A stretch of 64,000 nt of DNA from Candidatus Methanoperedens nitratireducens (GCF_000685155.1 NZ_JMIY01000003.1:229575-293574); one strand, 5' to 3'; counted from the stretch's first letter, positions 18,848 to 29,275 are shown. Made by a program: numbers and translations. Notes: a model not told the origin generated them from the letters alone.

Positions 18848-19714
18848 ATGGCAATGGCTGATACTCCTGAAAATGTCAGGGTTGAAGAAGTGATGATCAG
18901 GGAAGTTGCTTCTGCTGAGTTACCAGGATCAAGGGATGAAGTCCTTGAGATATTAAAGACAAAACATATATCAGGTGTTCCTATTGTTAAAAACGGTGTT
19001 CTGGTCGGGATTGTAACTCGAACTGATCTATTAAAGAACCCTGAGGAGGAACAGATAGCAATATTAATGACTCGAAATCCTGTAACAATATCACCTGATA
19101 AATCTATAGTTGAAGCAGCACGCGTGATCCTGAATAAGAACATCAGACGTCTGCCTGTGGTCGAGGATCATTCTCTTGCTGGCATTATTACCATAGCTGA
19201 TATAGTAGGCGCAATAGCGCGGTTAAACATTACCGAGCCTATCAGTAAATACGTTGCAAGTGGTGTTGTTGCTGTCTGGAGCGATACACCCATTCTTGTG
19301 GCTGGTGCTATTATGGATCTTGCGGATGTAAAGGCCGTTCCGATATTAGATTCAAACCTGGCCTTGTTAGGTGTGGCATCTGATAAGGATCTCATCGGTG
19401 CAAGTGCGATTGAGGACAGAACTGAGGTATCAAACATGTCAGCAGGATCGGATGATGATGCATGGACATGGGAATCCCTGCGTGATACGATGAACTTATA
19501 CTACAGCATATCTAAGATCAAGCTTCCGGATACACCTGTAAGAGATATCTTAAAACATATAGGTGAGCCTGAAACAGCAGTATTAAGTTCGCAGGTGAGT
19601 GATTGCGCCAGGAAGATGAGACGCAACAGGGTCGATCAGTTGCCTGTGATATCAAGTGAGAGGAAACTTTTAGGTCTCCTGCGCGATAAGGATCTGTTGA
19701 AGTCTATAATCTGA
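18848..19714 (+). CDS. four-CBS-domain protein
   Basis: A 288-residue protein made of two CBS pairs, at about residues 10-60, 75-125, 134-190 and 230-285. Typical strands are HISGVPIVKNGVLVGIVTRTDLL, IRRLPVVEDHSLAGIITIADIV, VKAVPILDSNLALLGVASDKDL and VDQLPVISSERKLLGLLRDKDLL. CBS pairs bind AMP, ATP or SAM and act as sensors; no catalytic domain is attached. Coupled to uspA. Confidence 0.92.
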   Translation: MAMADTPENVRVEEVMIREVASAELPGSRDEVLEILKTKHISGVPIVKNGVLVGIVTRTDLLKNPEEEQIAILMTRNPVTISPDKSIVEAARVILNKNIRRLPVVEDHSLAGIITIADIVGAIARLNITEPISKYVASGVVAVWSDTPILVAGAIMDLADVKAVPILDSNLALLGVASDKDLIGASAIEDRTEVSNMSAGSDDDAWTWESLRDTMNLYYSISKIKLPDTPVRDILKHIGEPETAVLSSQVSDCARKMRRNRVDQLPVISSERKLLGLLRDKDLLKSII

Positions 19715-19739
19715 TCTCTTTATCTGCAGGATCTTCCTT

Positions 19740-20297
19740 TTACCAGGGCTCCTTTTTTAATTTTATATAGTATCCGATGATATTAGTCACTCGATGAAGT
19801 ACGGGCGTCAGGATCAGTACTGTAATTATTATCAAAGGCTCAAAGCTCTGAGTGAACCATTGTGGATCAAAAGCATACGTAAGAACCCATGCACCTATCA
19901 CGAAATCGAGCTGGTCGATCAGCGGGAGTTTTGCCCCCCGAGCGAATCCGAGCCTTCGTTTAAAAAAACTCTTTACTATATCGCCAAACAGAGCACCGAA
20001 AGAGAGGGTTACAATAGCGATCAGGGATGGAGTTATAAGGATATCACCCACTTGCGAGATCTGCCTCTGTAAAAGACCAATGATGATCCCGCATGCTGTA
20101 CCTCCAATCAGCCCGCGGAACGTCTTGCCGTCACCGAGTATCCTCCGCCCGTCCCTCCAGTTCTTCCCGAAGTCGATAGGTGTTCCACCTCCGAATACTA
20201 CGGCCGTCGGATTGGCAATATAAGCTGGAAGCATCAACCACAACGCCAGTATAATTATATTAAATAAATAAGTTATCTCAGACATATAAAGGTTCAA
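19740..20297 (-). CDS. carS: CDP-archaeol synthase
   Basis: Integral membrane enzyme that activates unsaturated archaetidic acid with CTP in archaeal lipid synthesis. The 185-residue protein has five or so membrane segments and the signatures ANPTAVVFGGGTPIDFGKNW, ILGDGKTFRGLIGG, FGALFGDIVKSFFKRRLG and PLIDQLDFVIGA. Its start overlaps the stop of the deaminase gene at 20294 by four bases, so it lies downstream in that operon. Confidence 0.95.
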   Translation of the reverse strand: MNLYMSEITYLFNIIILALWLMLPAYIANPTAVVFGGGTPIDFGKNWRDGRRILGDGKTFRGLIGGTACGIIIGLLQRQISQVGDILITPSLIAIVTLSFGALFGDIVKSFFKRRLGFARGAKLPLIDQLDFVIGAWVLTYAFDPQWFTQSFEPLIIITVLILTPVLHRVTNIIGYYIKLKKEPW

Positions 20298-20743
20298 GGG
20301 CTTAATACCAGTTGTTCAACTTTAACCCCGGCTTTATCAAAAAATTTCAAGGCATCTGTATCGGGATAATCTATCCCGAAAACCACTTTTTTAATATTAG
20401 CATTGATCATCATCTTTGCACAGAGGATACATGGCTGGTGGGTACAGTAAACAGTTGCATTCTCGATACTCACCCCATGGAGTGCTGCCTGTATAATTGC
20501 ATTCTGTTCTGCGTGCACAGCGCGGCATAGCTCATGCCTGGTTCCTGATTCTATATTATTCTGCTGTCTTATGCAGCCTATATCAAGGCAGTGCTCCAGG
20601 TTTCGGGGCGCGCCATTATATCCGGTGGAAAGAATCCTCTTATCTTTCACTATCACCGCGCCGACCTGGTTCCGAAGGCATGTGGAACGTTTTGATACAA
20701 TGCCGGCAATCTCCATGAAATATTCATCCAGTGTGGGTCGCAT
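20294..20743 (-). CDS. dCMP / cytidine deaminase family protein (ComEB-like)
   Basis: A 149-residue zinc deaminase with HAEQNAIIQAA and PCILCAKMM zinc motifs and the preceding RNQVGAVIVKDKRILSTGYNGAP. It resembles deoxycytidylate deaminases of the ComEB type, which make dUMP. ATG 20743 (MRPTLDEYFMEIA) is chosen because the longer frame would overlap hisI and adds no family sequence. Operon hisI-deaminase-carS on the minus strand. Confidence 0.87.
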   Translation of the reverse strand: MRPTLDEYFMEIAGIVSKRSTCLRNQVGAVIVKDKRILSTGYNGAPRNLEHCLDIGCIRQQNNIESGTRHELCRAVHAEQNAIIQAALHGVSIENATVYCTHQPCILCAKMMINANIKKVVFGIDYPDTDALKFFDKAGVKVEQLVLSP

Positions 20744-20774
20744 CAGCGGTGAATAAACATCAAATGATAAATAT

Positions 20775-21140
20775 TTACTGCTTGTAAATCTCATCCGGCT
20801 CAAATAATTTCTCGCCGATCACCTCTCCATCGATAGTACGGTAAAAGCATGATCTATAGCCAGTATGACATGCGCCGCCTATTTGTTCTACCTTGAGTAG
20901 CACCGCATCTGCATCGCAGTCTATCAGTATATCATGAACGATCTGCTCATGGCCTGAACTCTCCCCTTTCTTCCAGAGCTTGCGCCTGCTCCTGCTCCAG
21001 TAGTATCCCCTTTTTGTCTCAATGGTCTTTTTTAGCGCTTCCTTATCCATGAATGCTACCATCAGAACGTCACCTGTTTTATAATCCTGGGCTATGGCTG
21101 TAACCAGACCATCCTCAAATTTTAGATTTTCTATATCCAT
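20775..21140 (-). CDS. hisI: phosphoribosyl-AMP cyclohydrolase
   Basis: Third step of histidine synthesis. The 121-residue single-domain enzyme has [30 protein letters not shown] and [12 protein letters not shown], which contain the zinc and metal ligands. It is unfused to HisE, as in other archaea. It stands outside a his operon, next to the deaminase gene. Confidence 0.95.
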   Translation of the reverse strand: MDIENLKFEDGLVTAIAQDYKTGDVLMVAFMDKEALKKTIETKRGYYWSRSRRKLWKKGESSGHEQIVHDILIDCDADAVLLKVEQIGGACHTGYRSCFYRTIDGEVIGEKLFEPDEIYKQ

Positions 21141-21186
21141 AATAAACCCTCAAGATAATTCTAAAGGTTAATAATTTATCCGAACG

Positions 21187-21762
21187 TCACGCATACCTGC
21201 CCCTTGATTCAATCTCCTTCACCCGCTCGATCACCTCTGATGCATTACTGAAAGTTCTGAAATATCCTCTCTTAAAGGCTTCGATAAGCTCCTCATGGTT
21301 CTCATGAGTGCTCTCGAATGTCTGGAAAAGCACATGTATATCCACGCCCCTTGCCTCCAGTGTTTTATCAAGATACGCCAGGCCGAAGTCAATCAGGTAC
21401 AGTTTTCCATCTTTCAATAATATGTTCGATGTCGTGAGGTCGCCGTGCACGATCCCGCATGTATGAAGCCTCCCGATAAGCTCTCCTGCCTGTTCGCAGA
21501 GCAGTGGAGTGATTACGTTTTTCAGGGCTGCTCCATTGATATACTCCATCTTTATTTCAAAATCCGTAATATCCCTTATTATTGGTGTTGGGACGCCGCA
21601 TCTTCGCGCCTCTGATATCAGTCTTGCCTCTGTCCTTGTCCTGTCCCGCCTTAAAGCCTCATCGATCTCCTTGAGCCTGTACCGCTTCTGTACCCTTGTC
21701 TTGATGATCGTATTCTCTTCTAAGGTTATAACGGCTTCAGCGCCGCTTGCAATTATTACCAT
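21187..21762 (-). CDS. bud32: KEOPS kinase/ATPase Bud32
   Basis: A 191-residue small atypical protein kinase of the KEOPS complex that makes t6A in tRNA. It shows KTRVQKRYRLKEIDEALRRDRTRTEARL (lysine region), the catalytic IVHGDLTTSNILL and LIDFGLAYLDK in place of DFG, and the C-terminal RYA. In several euryarchaea Bud32 is fused to Kae1; here it is separate, and Kae1 is not next to it. Confidence 0.93.
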   Translation of the reverse strand: MVIIASGAEAVITLEENTIIKTRVQKRYRLKEIDEALRRDRTRTEARLISEARRCGVPTPIIRDITDFEIKMEYINGAALKNVITPLLCEQAGELIGRLHTCGIVHGDLTTSNILLKDGKLYLIDFGLAYLDKTLEARGVDIHVLFQTFESTHENHEELIEAFKRGYFRTFSNASEVIERVKEIESRGRYA

Positions 21763-21927
21763 GAATGTAATGGGGTCTGCTCAAATATCACTACCTTGCA
21801 AACTTCATTGCGGGGCATCAGCGCCAATGCTCGATGGTTTTGCATGTCTATTCGTTTGCCGGAGTTCGTGTTTCTTTTCAGGTGCAGGATTATGGTGATT
21901 TCTCCTTAATGATTTTTTATAGGCTTC

Positions 21928-22182
21928 CTACGCTGGTATTCTCTCAGAGAAGATATCTACCGGGACACAGATAGTTTTATCCCACTTTTCTTTTGTCTGA
22001 ATCCTCCGTTCAATCTCTTTAGCCACCTTTGCAGTGAGATATTTTTCACCACATTGCTGACAAACACCTGCCGGTACATCCTTAAAGATATACAACTTTC
22101 CTTTAGAACGATAATCTAATTCAACCTTATCTTCCTTTACTTCCCCGCCACAAAAGGAACAATCTCCATATTTATGCATCAC
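21928..22182 (-). CDS. YgiT-type zinc-finger protein (putative antitoxin)
   Basis: An 84-residue protein with two CxxC pairs (CSFCGG and CQQCGE) spaced as in YgiT/MqsA N-terminal zinc-finger domains, followed by YLTAKVAKEIERRI. No helix-turn-helix domain is attached. The gene overlaps the end of the DUF4258-like gene by 11 bases and follows it, the common order for toxin followed by zinc-finger partner. Confidence 0.75.
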   Translation of the reverse strand: MMHKYGDCSFCGGEVKEDKVELDYRSKGKLYIFKDVPAGVCQQCGEKYLTAKVAKEIERRIQTKEKWDKTICVPVDIFSERIPA

Positions 22183-22477
22183 TATTACCTCTTTTGGCTC
22201 TCATTCTTTCATCAATCCATTTTGGTGGTTTTGGTATATATACTGTTATTACTCTAATCCAATTTATAGATGTATAACCACAGACAATGTGAATTTGTCG
22301 GTTTTGTGAATAGCCAAGGATGAGACAGCTTTGTCCCCTTGGATCATCATGATATTCTTCTAATATCTCACCATTGGAAATAGCTGTTTCTAAGTCAGAG
22401 ATCGTTATATCTTCAGCATACCTTTCCTTTTCTGCATGAAAGCTAATTTCATACATATTTAAGTTCGTTTGATACAT
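22172..22477 (-). CDS. DUF4258-like protein (putative toxin)
   Basis: A 101-residue protein with SFHAEKERYAEDITISDLETAI, GQSCLILGY and HIVCGYTSINWIRVITVYIP, matching the DUF4258/BrnT-like fold (small RelE-like ribonucleases in several systems). ATG 22477 is supported by AGGTGA just upstream. With the overlapping zinc-finger gene it forms a likely type II toxin-antitoxin pair; toxicity is inferred, not shown. Confidence 0.65.
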   Translation of the reverse strand: MYQTNLNMYEISFHAEKERYAEDITISDLETAISNGEILEEYHDDPRGQSCLILGYSQNRQIHIVCGYTSINWIRVITVYIPKPPKWIDERMRAKRGNSDA

Positions 22478-22581
22478 ACTTTCACCTGTTTGCATTAATT
22501 GAATTTGTATGATTTTATATAAGTGAGCCACAGAGAGCAATAAGCTTTTATTGTCCAGGTCAGAATACAATAAGTTAGAAA

Positions 22582-23478
22582 ATGATTCTTGTTACGGGAG
22601 GAACTGGATTCGTGGGCAGCCATTTAGTGAGAAGGCTTGTTCAGGAAAAGATTCAAACTCGCTGCCTTGTGAGAAAGACTTCAAGCCTTGAAAGGTTACC
22701 TCGAGGAATAGAAGTGGTTTATGGAGATGTTAACGATAAAGAATCTTTAAAGAAAGCAACCGAAGACGTGGAAGCAGTTATTCATTTAGTGGGGATAATA
22801 TTGGAGCACAAAGGAGCAACATTTGAAATAATTCATACACAGGGAACAAAAAACCTTGTGGAAGCAAGCAGGGAAGCTGGAGTGAAACGCTTTATCTATG
22901 TAAGTGCCCTTGGTTCAAGGGAGAATGCGCAGAGCAGATATCACATAACAAAATGGCAGGCTGAGCAAGATGTGATAAAAAGCGGAATGGAATATGTTAT
23001 CCTGAGACCGTCTATTATGATAGGAGAACGGGGAACGTTTATAACTATGCTTTCAAATGTTATCAAGAAAGCACCTGTTGTACCAATTATAGGTGGGGAC
23101 AGTAAGGTTCAGCCAATTTACGTTGAGAACACAGTTGACTGCCTGATAAAATCATTAACAGAAAGAAAAACAACCAACAGGATATTTGAAATCGCAGGTC
23201 CAGAACAGATAACCTACCGGCAGCTTTTTCTTACCTTAATGGAAGCGCTTGGCGTAAAAAAACCAACTATAGATATACCGATATGGCTGATGTGGCTGCC
23301 TGCATATATTCTTGAGAATGTGCTTGATAAACCTCCTATTACAACACAGCAGTTAATAATGCTGCAGGAAGACAACATCTGCGATATAAAAGAGATGCAG
23401 GAGGTTTTTAATCTAAAGCTTGTGCCGCTCAGGGATGTCTTAAAAAAAACTCCTGTCGCCGGGATAGCAGAAAAGTAG
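22582..23478 (+). CDS. NAD(P)-dependent epimerase/dehydratase, NDUFA9-like atypical SDR
   Basis: A 298-residue Rossmann protein with the nucleotide motif VTGGTGFVGSHLVRRL, VIHLVGIILEHKG, FIYVSALGSRENAQSRYHITKWQAEQ (YxxxK active site) and IYVENTVDCLI. This subgroup, near the complex I NDUFA9 subunit and several plastid proteins, often acts on polyprenyl or quinone-like substrates or has a structural role. The substrate is unknown. Its 3' end overlaps the convergent ATPase gene by 50 bases. Confidence 0.8.
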   Translation: MILVTGGTGFVGSHLVRRLVQEKIQTRCLVRKTSSLERLPRGIEVVYGDVNDKESLKKATEDVEAVIHLVGIILEHKGATFEIIHTQGTKNLVEASREAGVKRFIYVSALGSRENAQSRYHITKWQAEQDVIKSGMEYVILRPSIMIGERGTFITMLSNVIKKAPVVPIIGGDSKVQPIYVENTVDCLIKSLTERKTTNRIFEIAGPEQITYRQLFLTLMEALGVKKPTIDIPIWLMWLPAYILENVLDKPPITTQQLIMLQEDNICDIKEMQEVFNLKLVPLRDVLKKTPVAGIAEK

Positions 23479-24856
23479 AGAAATCCCTGAGATCAAAAAC
23501 AAGATAACCCATACTCTTCAGTTTTTCTTTATCCTTAATGTCCTTTGCGATAATGCCATATCTTTCCTTGCGCCGGGCATTATGCCATTTCACCAGCTCC
23601 GCTTTGCGCTTTAATTTAGCTAATACTATCTCCACCTCTTTATTATTCAATGAACTCCACTTACATTTAAAAAAGGATATTTCCTTTTTCTCTCTGTTCA
23701 AAGTAATTATGTCTATCTCCTCATTTCTATGCCACCATCTGCCAATATCCATAAATTCAAAATCCAGTAAACCTTTTCGGTTCATTTCTATCAAAAATTC
23801 GGCTGCCAATTTTTCAAATGCCTTCCCAAAATAAGAATTAATATCTTTCATGATCAATTCAAAAGCCCTTTCTGGATTGATTTCCAGCAAGCGTGAATTT
23901 CTGTAGATGAACCTGAACCAGAAATTAAAAAAATTATCCAGAAGGAAATATCTTGTGTCTCTGGTGCGGCTCATTATCACTGGTTTTTCTCTGATTACTA
24001 TCTCGTAATTATTTACAAGTTCGTAAAGGTATTTTGATACTGCACCCGGCTGCAAACCGGTATAATCTGAAATCTCCTTTGGAGTTGAATTTCCAGATGA
24101 AATTGCTTCAAGTATCGAGAAATAGCTCCTGTGCTCAGAACCAAACTCAAGTGTAAGAATATTTTTTCCTTCCTCTGCCAGTATCTTTGTATCTATAAAT
24201 AATTTTTTAAAAGTCTCCACAGGGTCCCCGGTTCCTATCTGCCCGGCAAGAAGAAGATATTTTGGAACACCGCCAAATATGAAATAGAACTTTGAAGCAT
24301 TCTCTATTTCTAAATCAAAAAAAGCGCTCAGAAAGGCATAACTATCAAAAAAGTTAAATGGTTTTAGATTGAAAAGCATCGTAGCTCTTCCAAATAGCGG
24401 TTCTTTAGTATCTTTGAATATTTTCTTAATCATTCCAACATATGAACCTATTATCAGAAACATATGCTGCGATTCATTATGATTTAAGTCCCAGTGTTTC
24501 TGGAATTTTGAAAATATACCTGGATTAACTTTACTTAGATTCTGGAATTCATCGAATACCAGGGTCAATTTCTCTTTCTGCTTAAAAATCAGATTGAAGA
24601 AATCATCCCAGCTATCGATCCTGGGTTTTATTTTGAGTATCTCTCCAAACGAATCTTCTATGTCTTTAAAAATCAACGCTTCCGGTTTTATTTCTATAAA
24701 AATATAAACGGCTTTCTTTCCTTTTATGAATTCACGGCTCAATTCAGTTTTTCCCACCCTCCGCCTGCCATAGATCACCACAAGGGAAGATGAGCTTGAT
24801 CTGTAAATATCCTCCAGTATGCGAATTTCGTTTTTTCTGTCTATAAAGCCTACCAT
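23429..24856 (-). CDS. archaeal ATPase with C-terminal DUF234 nuclease-like domain
   Basis: A 475-residue member of the ATPase_2/DUF234 family, abundant in archaea. It has Walker A GRRRVGKTELS, Walker B LTLVFDEFQNL, a winged-helix segment GNSTPKEISDYTGLQPGAVSKYLYEL, and a C-terminal region (GKAFEKLAAEFL...EEIDIITLNREKKEISFFKCKW). The last resembles the E...D...ExK core of restriction-type nucleases, with FKCKW in the lysine position. Biological role unknown; such genes are often mobile. Confidence 0.85.
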   Translation of the reverse strand: MVGFIDRKNEIRILEDIYRSSSSSLVVIYGRRRVGKTELSREFIKGKKAVYIFIEIKPEALIFKDIEDSFGEILKIKPRIDSWDDFFNLIFKQKEKLTLVFDEFQNLSKVNPGIFSKFQKHWDLNHNESQHMFLIIGSYVGMIKKIFKDTKEPLFGRATMLFNLKPFNFFDSYAFLSAFFDLEIENASKFYFIFGGVPKYLLLAGQIGTGDPVETFKKLFIDTKILAEEGKNILTLEFGSEHRSYFSILEAISSGNSTPKEISDYTGLQPGAVSKYLYELVNNYEIVIREKPVIMSRTRDTRYFLLDNFFNFWFRFIYRNSRLLEINPERAFELIMKDINSYFGKAFEKLAAEFLIEMNRKGLLDFEFMDIGRWWHRNEEIDIITLNREKKEISFFKCKWSSLNNKEVEIVLAKLKRKAELVKWHNARRKERYGIIAKDIKDKEKLKSMGYLVFDLRDFSTFLLSRRQEFFLRHP

Positions 24857-25038
24857 ACAGTAACATACTGTTCAGTTTGTATATAAAAATTACGACCATC
24901 GCCAATCACTAATCTCCACACCATGCTGGATGTACCCACGAGCGGAAAGATACACTTAAACGGCATAGATATTACAAAAACCATAAGGTTTTAATTGCAT
25001 CATCACATTACTACCCTCTGTTCTTTGGAGATTATTTT

Positions 25039-28000
25039 ATGCTAAAAGAGGCTATGCAATACGATGCAAAGGTCATCGAGCAGAATATACAGAAATTCTG
25101 GGATGAAATAGATGCTTATTCCCGTGTAAGGGAACTTAGAAAGAAAGGCAAAAAATTCTTCTTTGTAGATGGCCCGCCCTATACCACAGGCAGGATCCAC
25201 CTCGGTACTGCCTGGAATAAAATAATCAAGGACTCAATACTGCGCTACAGATCAATGAACGGTCATCATATACTTGACCGGGCAGGATGGGATATGCACG
25301 GCCTCCCCATCGAGGTGAAAGTAGAGGGAGTTCTCGGGTTTACATCAAAAAAAGATATTGAGAAATACGGTATTGGCAATTTCGTAGACAAATGCAAGGA
25401 ATTTGCACTCTCTCACAGGGATGAGATGACAGTTCAGTTCAGGAACCTGGGGGTCTGGCTTAACTGGAAGGACCCGTACATGACCCTGCGTGATGAGTAC
25501 ATAGAAGCTGCATGGTGGACCCTGAAACAGGCACATAAAAAGAATCTTCTTGAGAAGGGACTGCGGGTTGTGAACTGGTGCCCGAGATGCGAAACAGCCA
25601 TAGCAGATTCAGAGGTAGAGTACTGGGATGAGACCGATCCCTCAGTATATATAAAGTTCCCCCTCAAGAATGAAAATACATTTATAGTGATATGGACTAC
25701 CACGCCCTGGACCATACCTGCCAATATTGCTGTTGCAGTGCATCCTTCCTTCGAGTACGTGAAAGTAAAAGCAACAAAGGACGGGCAAGAGGAAATACTG
25801 ATAATGGCAGCCCAGCTCATGGAGAATGTCCTGAAACAGGGCAGATATAAAGAGTACGAGGTACTTGAAACAATGCTAGGAGAGGACATAAGTATTGAAT
25901 ACCTGCATCCGCTTGCTGATAAAGTACCCAAACAGAAGGAATTCCCGCACAATGTTTATATAGCTGATTTTGTCACTGCCGAGAACACCGGATGCGTCCA
26001 CATAGCTCCAGGTCATGGTATGGATGACTTTGAGCTGGGGATGATGCACAAACTCCCGATCTTCTGTCCGGTCGGTCCTGATGGCAGATACACAGACGAG
26101 GCAGGAGAGTACAAAGGGATGCATGTAAGGGAAGCCAATAAGGTAGTGATCGATGATCTGGTAGAGAAAGACTTACTTTTAGCAGGCGGTGAGATCTCAC
26201 ACAGGTACGGTCACTGCTGGAGATGCAAGACACCGATCATCTATCTTGCCACAGAGCAGTGGTTCCTGCGGGTGATGCAACTTAAGGAGAAGATGCTTGA
26301 GGAAATTAAGGAAATCAAATGGTATCCTGAGTGGGCAGGTTCCGCACGTTTTGCGGACTGGATTGAGGGATCTCGTGACTGGTGTATATCGCGTCAGAGG
26401 TACTGGGGAATCCCTATACCTGTATGGGTATGCGAATTCTGCGGCGATATGGAGGTGATGGGAACCAGGGATGAGCTCAGGAGCCGCTCAGGCATATCAG
26501 AACTCGCAGACCTTCACAGGCCGAATGTAGATAATATACATATCAAATGCAAATGCGGCGGAAGGATGAACAGGGTCCCTGATGTATTTGATGTCTGGTT
26601 TGATTCAGCGGTCGCATCATGGGCTACATTGAATTTCCCGAAGGATGAAAAGACATTTAAGGAGTGGTGGCCTGCAGATTTTATCACAGAGGGTCACGAC
26701 CAGACACGGGGCTGGTTCTATTCTCAACTGGGGGCAAGCATGACCGCCTTTGATAGGGCACCGTACAGGAGCGTACTGATGCACGGGTTTACCCTTGACC
26801 TCGAAGGCAGGAAGATGTCAAAGAGCCTTGGCAACGTCGTATCGCCTGAGGAGGTTGTATCAAGATACGGTGCAGAATCCCTTCGCTTATATGTTCTCTC
26901 ACAGAATGCGCCCTGGGAAGACCTCAAGTTTAGCTGGGATGAGATCGGGAATGTATACAGGATGCTGAATATCCTCTGGAATGTCTACCGCTTCCCCCTG
27001 CCTTATATGATCCTTGATAAGTTCAATCCGCTTGAATACCTGGATTCGCCAGGTGCTCTGCCTCTGCGCCTTGAGGATAAATGGATTCTCTCAAGACTGC
27101 AGTCCCTGATAAAACAGGTAGATGCTGCCATGTCAGAGTACAGCCTCCATAAGGCCACACGCTCTATATCCGGGTTCGTACTTGAGGATCTTTCGCGCTG
27201 GTATATCCAGCTCATAAGGCCAAGAACGTGGCGCGAGGCAAACGATCCAGATAAGCTGGCAGCATATTATACCCTGTATGAGGTTCTTGCTACAGTGACC
27301 AGGATTATAGCACCTTTTGCGCCCCATATATCAGAGGAGATGTACCAGAACCTTGTACGTAATATCGACCCTGCATCACCTGCAAGCGTTCACATGTGCG
27401 ACTGGGTGAAGCCCAGGGATGAGTTCACCAGTACCGAACTTGAGACGAGTATGGATATCATAAGAGAGATCGTTGAGGCCTCATCCAACGCAAGGCAGAA
27501 ATTAAAGCGAAAACTTAGATGGCCTGTAAAGAGGATTGTCGTGGCGCCAAAAACAGATGAGGTAGCTTTAGCAGTCAAGAGCCTTGAATCCGTACTAAAA
27601 GAGCAAACAAATGCCAAGAAGATCGTACTGCTCACAGCAGGTAAGCCATGGGAAGAACTGGGTGTTGAGGTAGTACCTAATCCGAGCGCAATAGGCCCTG
27701 TATTTAAAAAAGAGGCAGGTAAAATAATAGCTGAGTTAAAGACAGCGGATGGGAAAGCGCTTAAGGGGGTACTTGAAGAAACAGGCAGTTTTGAACTTAA
27801 AGCCGGAACGATCACACCTGATATGGTAAGCTTCAGGGATACGATCCCGCCTGCTGTCGCCCATGCTGATTTCTCAGCAGGTGATGTATATGTTGATACA
27901 GAGCTCACGCGCGAGATCGAATCTGAGGGCTATGCACGCGAGGTTATAAGGAGAATACAGGATATGCGAAAAGAGCTTGACCTGGCTGTAGAAGAGGAGA

Positions 28001-28188
28001 TAGAGGCAGTGGTAGAGATCAAGGATACAAGGGTTGCTCATCTTGTATATGAACTAAAGGGCTTTATTGAAGGTGAAGTACGGGCGAGGTCACTGATGAT
28101 CGACTCTGATATCAGGGTAGAGGGTGATCTCATCAAGGACTGGGAAGTTGAGGATGTCAGGATCAGGATCGGTGTATCGAGAACATAG
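25039..28188 (+). CDS. ileS: isoleucyl-tRNA synthetase
   Basis: A 1049-residue class I synthetase. It has the HIGH motif as RIHLGTA at about residue 52, KMSKSLGN at about 592, the editing-domain [18 protein letters not shown], zinc-type cysteines ([19 protein letters not shown]) and [11 protein letters not shown] in the anticodon-binding part. GGAGAT precedes ATG 25039. It is followed directly by the DUF366 gene (start one base after the stop), suggesting an operon. Confidence 0.97.
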   Translation: MLKEAMQYDAKVIEQNIQKFWDEIDAYSRVRELRKKGKKFFFVDGPPYTTGRIHLGTAWNKIIKDSILRYRSMNGHHILDRAGWDMHGLPIEVKVEGVLGFTSKKDIEKYGIGNFVDKCKEFALSHRDEMTVQFRNLGVWLNWKDPYMTLRDEYIEAAWWTLKQAHKKNLLEKGLRVVNWCPRCETAIADSEVEYWDETDPSVYIKFPLKNENTFIVIWTTTPWTIPANIAVAVHPSFEYVKVKATKDGQEEILIMAAQLMENVLKQGRYKEYEVLETMLGEDISIEYLHPLADKVPKQKEFPHNVYIADFVTAENTGCVHIAPGHGMDDFELGMMHKLPIFCPVGPDGRYTDEAGEYKGMHVREANKVVIDDLVEKDLLLAGGEISHRYGHCWRCKTPIIYLATEQWFLRVMQLKEKMLEEIKEIKWYPEWAGSARFADWIEGSRDWCISRQRYWGIPIPVWVCEFCGDMEVMGTRDELRSRSGISELADLHRPNVDNIHIKCKCGGRMNRVPDVFDVWFDSAVASWATLNFPKDEKTFKEWWPADFITEGHDQTRGWFYSQLGASMTAFDRAPYRSVLMHGFTLDLEGRKMSKSLGNVVSPEEVVSRYGAESLRLYVLSQNAPWEDLKFSWDEIGNVYRMLNILWNVYRFPLPYMILDKFNPLEYLDSPGALPLRLEDKWILSRLQSLIKQVDAAMSEYSLHKATRSISGFVLEDLSRWYIQLIRPRTWREANDPDKLAAYYTLYEVLATVTRIIAPFAPHISEEMYQNLVRNIDPASPASVHMCDWVKPRDEFTSTELETSMDIIREIVEASSNARQKLKRKLRWPVKRIVVAPKTDEVALAVKSLESVLKEQTNAKKIVLLTAGKPWEELGVEVVPNPSAIGPVFKKEAGKIIAELKTADGKALKGVLEETGSFELKAGTITPDMVSFRDTIPPAVAHADFSAGDVYVDTELTREIESEGYAREVIRRIQDMRKELDLAVEEEIEAVVEIKDTRVAHLVYELKGFIEGEVRARSLMIDSDIRVEGDLIKDWEVEDVRIRIGVSRT

Positions 28189-28189
28189 C

Positions 28190-28756
28190 ATGCTTATGAT
28201 ATACAGAATCCTGACCGGTACAATAAAATACGATGGCTCTCAGATAGCCCCGCTGTGGGCATATGACATGGGAATAGAGGGCGATTCGATCGTGATCTTT
28301 CACGGCCCTATGGATGTGACACCTGATAACATGAAGGATCTTGAGGACAGAAAAGCCAAAAAAACGATACGTGGCGATCAACTAATACACATTATCGTGG
28401 AGAGATTTGATTCGCCAGCAAGTATGCGCCTTGCATATTACATGCAGCGCCTCCTCATCGTCTGTATAAAGGATACCCTTGATAAGCACGGAATAAAGAC
28501 TATCAGAAATGGTGATGACCTGTTTATCGATGATAGAAAACTCACAGTTAGTATAGCAAGTGCCGGCGTCTCAAGTGAGAAGATACACTGCGGGATTAAC
28601 ATTACCACACAGGGAACGCCGGATGATGTTAAGACTGCCGCACTTGAGGAGTTCGGGATAAAAGAATGGGAGACCCTGGCACAGGAGATAGCCCGGACTT
28701 TTGTGCATGAGTATGGGGATATCGAGAGCGATATTGTTAAAACGAAAAGCCTATGA
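28190..28756 (+). CDS. DUF366 family protein
   Basis: A 188-residue conserved protein, start MLMIYRILTGTIKYDG, with WAYDMGIEGDSIVIFHGPMDVTP, RLLIVCIKDTLDKHG and IHCGINITTQGTP. I recognise it as DUF366, a family of archaea and some bacteria without an assigned function. ATG 28190 is one base after the ileS stop and its stop overlaps the next start (ATGA), so it sits in an ileS-DUF366-membrane-protein operon. Confidence 0.75.
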   Translation: MLMIYRILTGTIKYDGSQIAPLWAYDMGIEGDSIVIFHGPMDVTPDNMKDLEDRKAKKTIRGDQLIHIIVERFDSPASMRLAYYMQRLLIVCIKDTLDKHGIKTIRNGDDLFIDDRKLTVSIASAGVSSEKIHCGINITTQGTPDDVKTAALEEFGIKEWETLAQEIARTFVHEYGDIESDIVKTKSL

Positions 28757-28977
28757 CAAATATAATCAAAATCGGAGCCTTGTTAATACTTATAGGGTTC
28801 GCACTTGTGTTCATAGGAGCTGTATTATCAGCCCAGAATATTGCTTTTGGAGGACTTATCATGATAGGTCCTATACCTATTGCCTTTGGCTCACCGCCAG
28901 AGATGACAGTTATTGCCATGATAATCGGTTTAATCCTTATACTCGTATATTTTATGCTGGGGAGGAGAAATGCCTGA
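28753..28977 (+). CDS. small two-helix membrane protein (TIGR00304/DUF131-like)
   Basis: A 74-residue protein with two membrane helices (GALLILIGFALVFIGAVL and MIIGLILILVYFML) flanking IMIGPIPIAFGSPPEM. The GPIPIAFGS motif marks the DUF131/TIGR00304 family of archaeal membrane proteins. Start overlaps the upstream stop by four bases. Tandem with a second member. Confidence 0.75.
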   Translation: MTNIIKIGALLILIGFALVFIGAVLSAQNIAFGGLIMIGPIPIAFGSPPEMTVIAMIIGLILILVYFMLGRRNA

Positions 28978-29251
28978 TCTATTTCTCCTGATAGCAGCCG
29001 GGATTATACTGATAGTGCTAGGATTCCTTTTAGTGGCCTTTGGAATTGTGCGTTCCGCTCAGGAGAGCGAGAGACTGGAGGGCAGGAGATATCCTGAAGA
29101 TGAGGAGAAAAAAGAGAGCAGGATAAGAGGCGGAGGCGTGATACTGATCGGTCCTGTGCCCATTATCTTTGGCTCTGATAAACGATTTGCTCTGATCGCC
29201 ATGATTTTAGCGATTGTGCTTATGGTGCTGGCGATCTTCTTCCTGCGGTGA
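28970..29251 (+). CDS. small two-helix membrane protein (TIGR00304/DUF131-like), second copy
   Basis: A 93-residue paralog of the preceding gene, with helices near both ends, a charged middle loop (SERLEGRRYPEDEEKKESR) and ILIGPVPIIFGSDKR as the family motif. It overlaps the upstream gene by eight bases. The pair may form a hetero-oligomer; function unknown. Confidence 0.75.
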   Translation: MPDLFLLIAAGIILIVLGFLLVAFGIVRSAQESERLEGRRYPEDEEKKESRIRGGGVILIGPVPIIFGSDKRFALIAMILAIVLMVLAIFFLR

Positions 29252-29275
29252 GCAATTATAGTATTCCGTACAGGA

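Noticed and set aside
21763-21927. C-terminal part of a cysteine-rich plus-strand frame (21509-21898)
   Set aside because: Most of the frame is antisense to bud32 and the remaining 140 bases show no start signal or family match, so the spacer is left unassigned.
26724-27908. Minus-strand frames within ileS (up to 172 codons)
   Set aside because: Opposite a secure aminoacyl-tRNA synthetase, serine-rich, no start signals.
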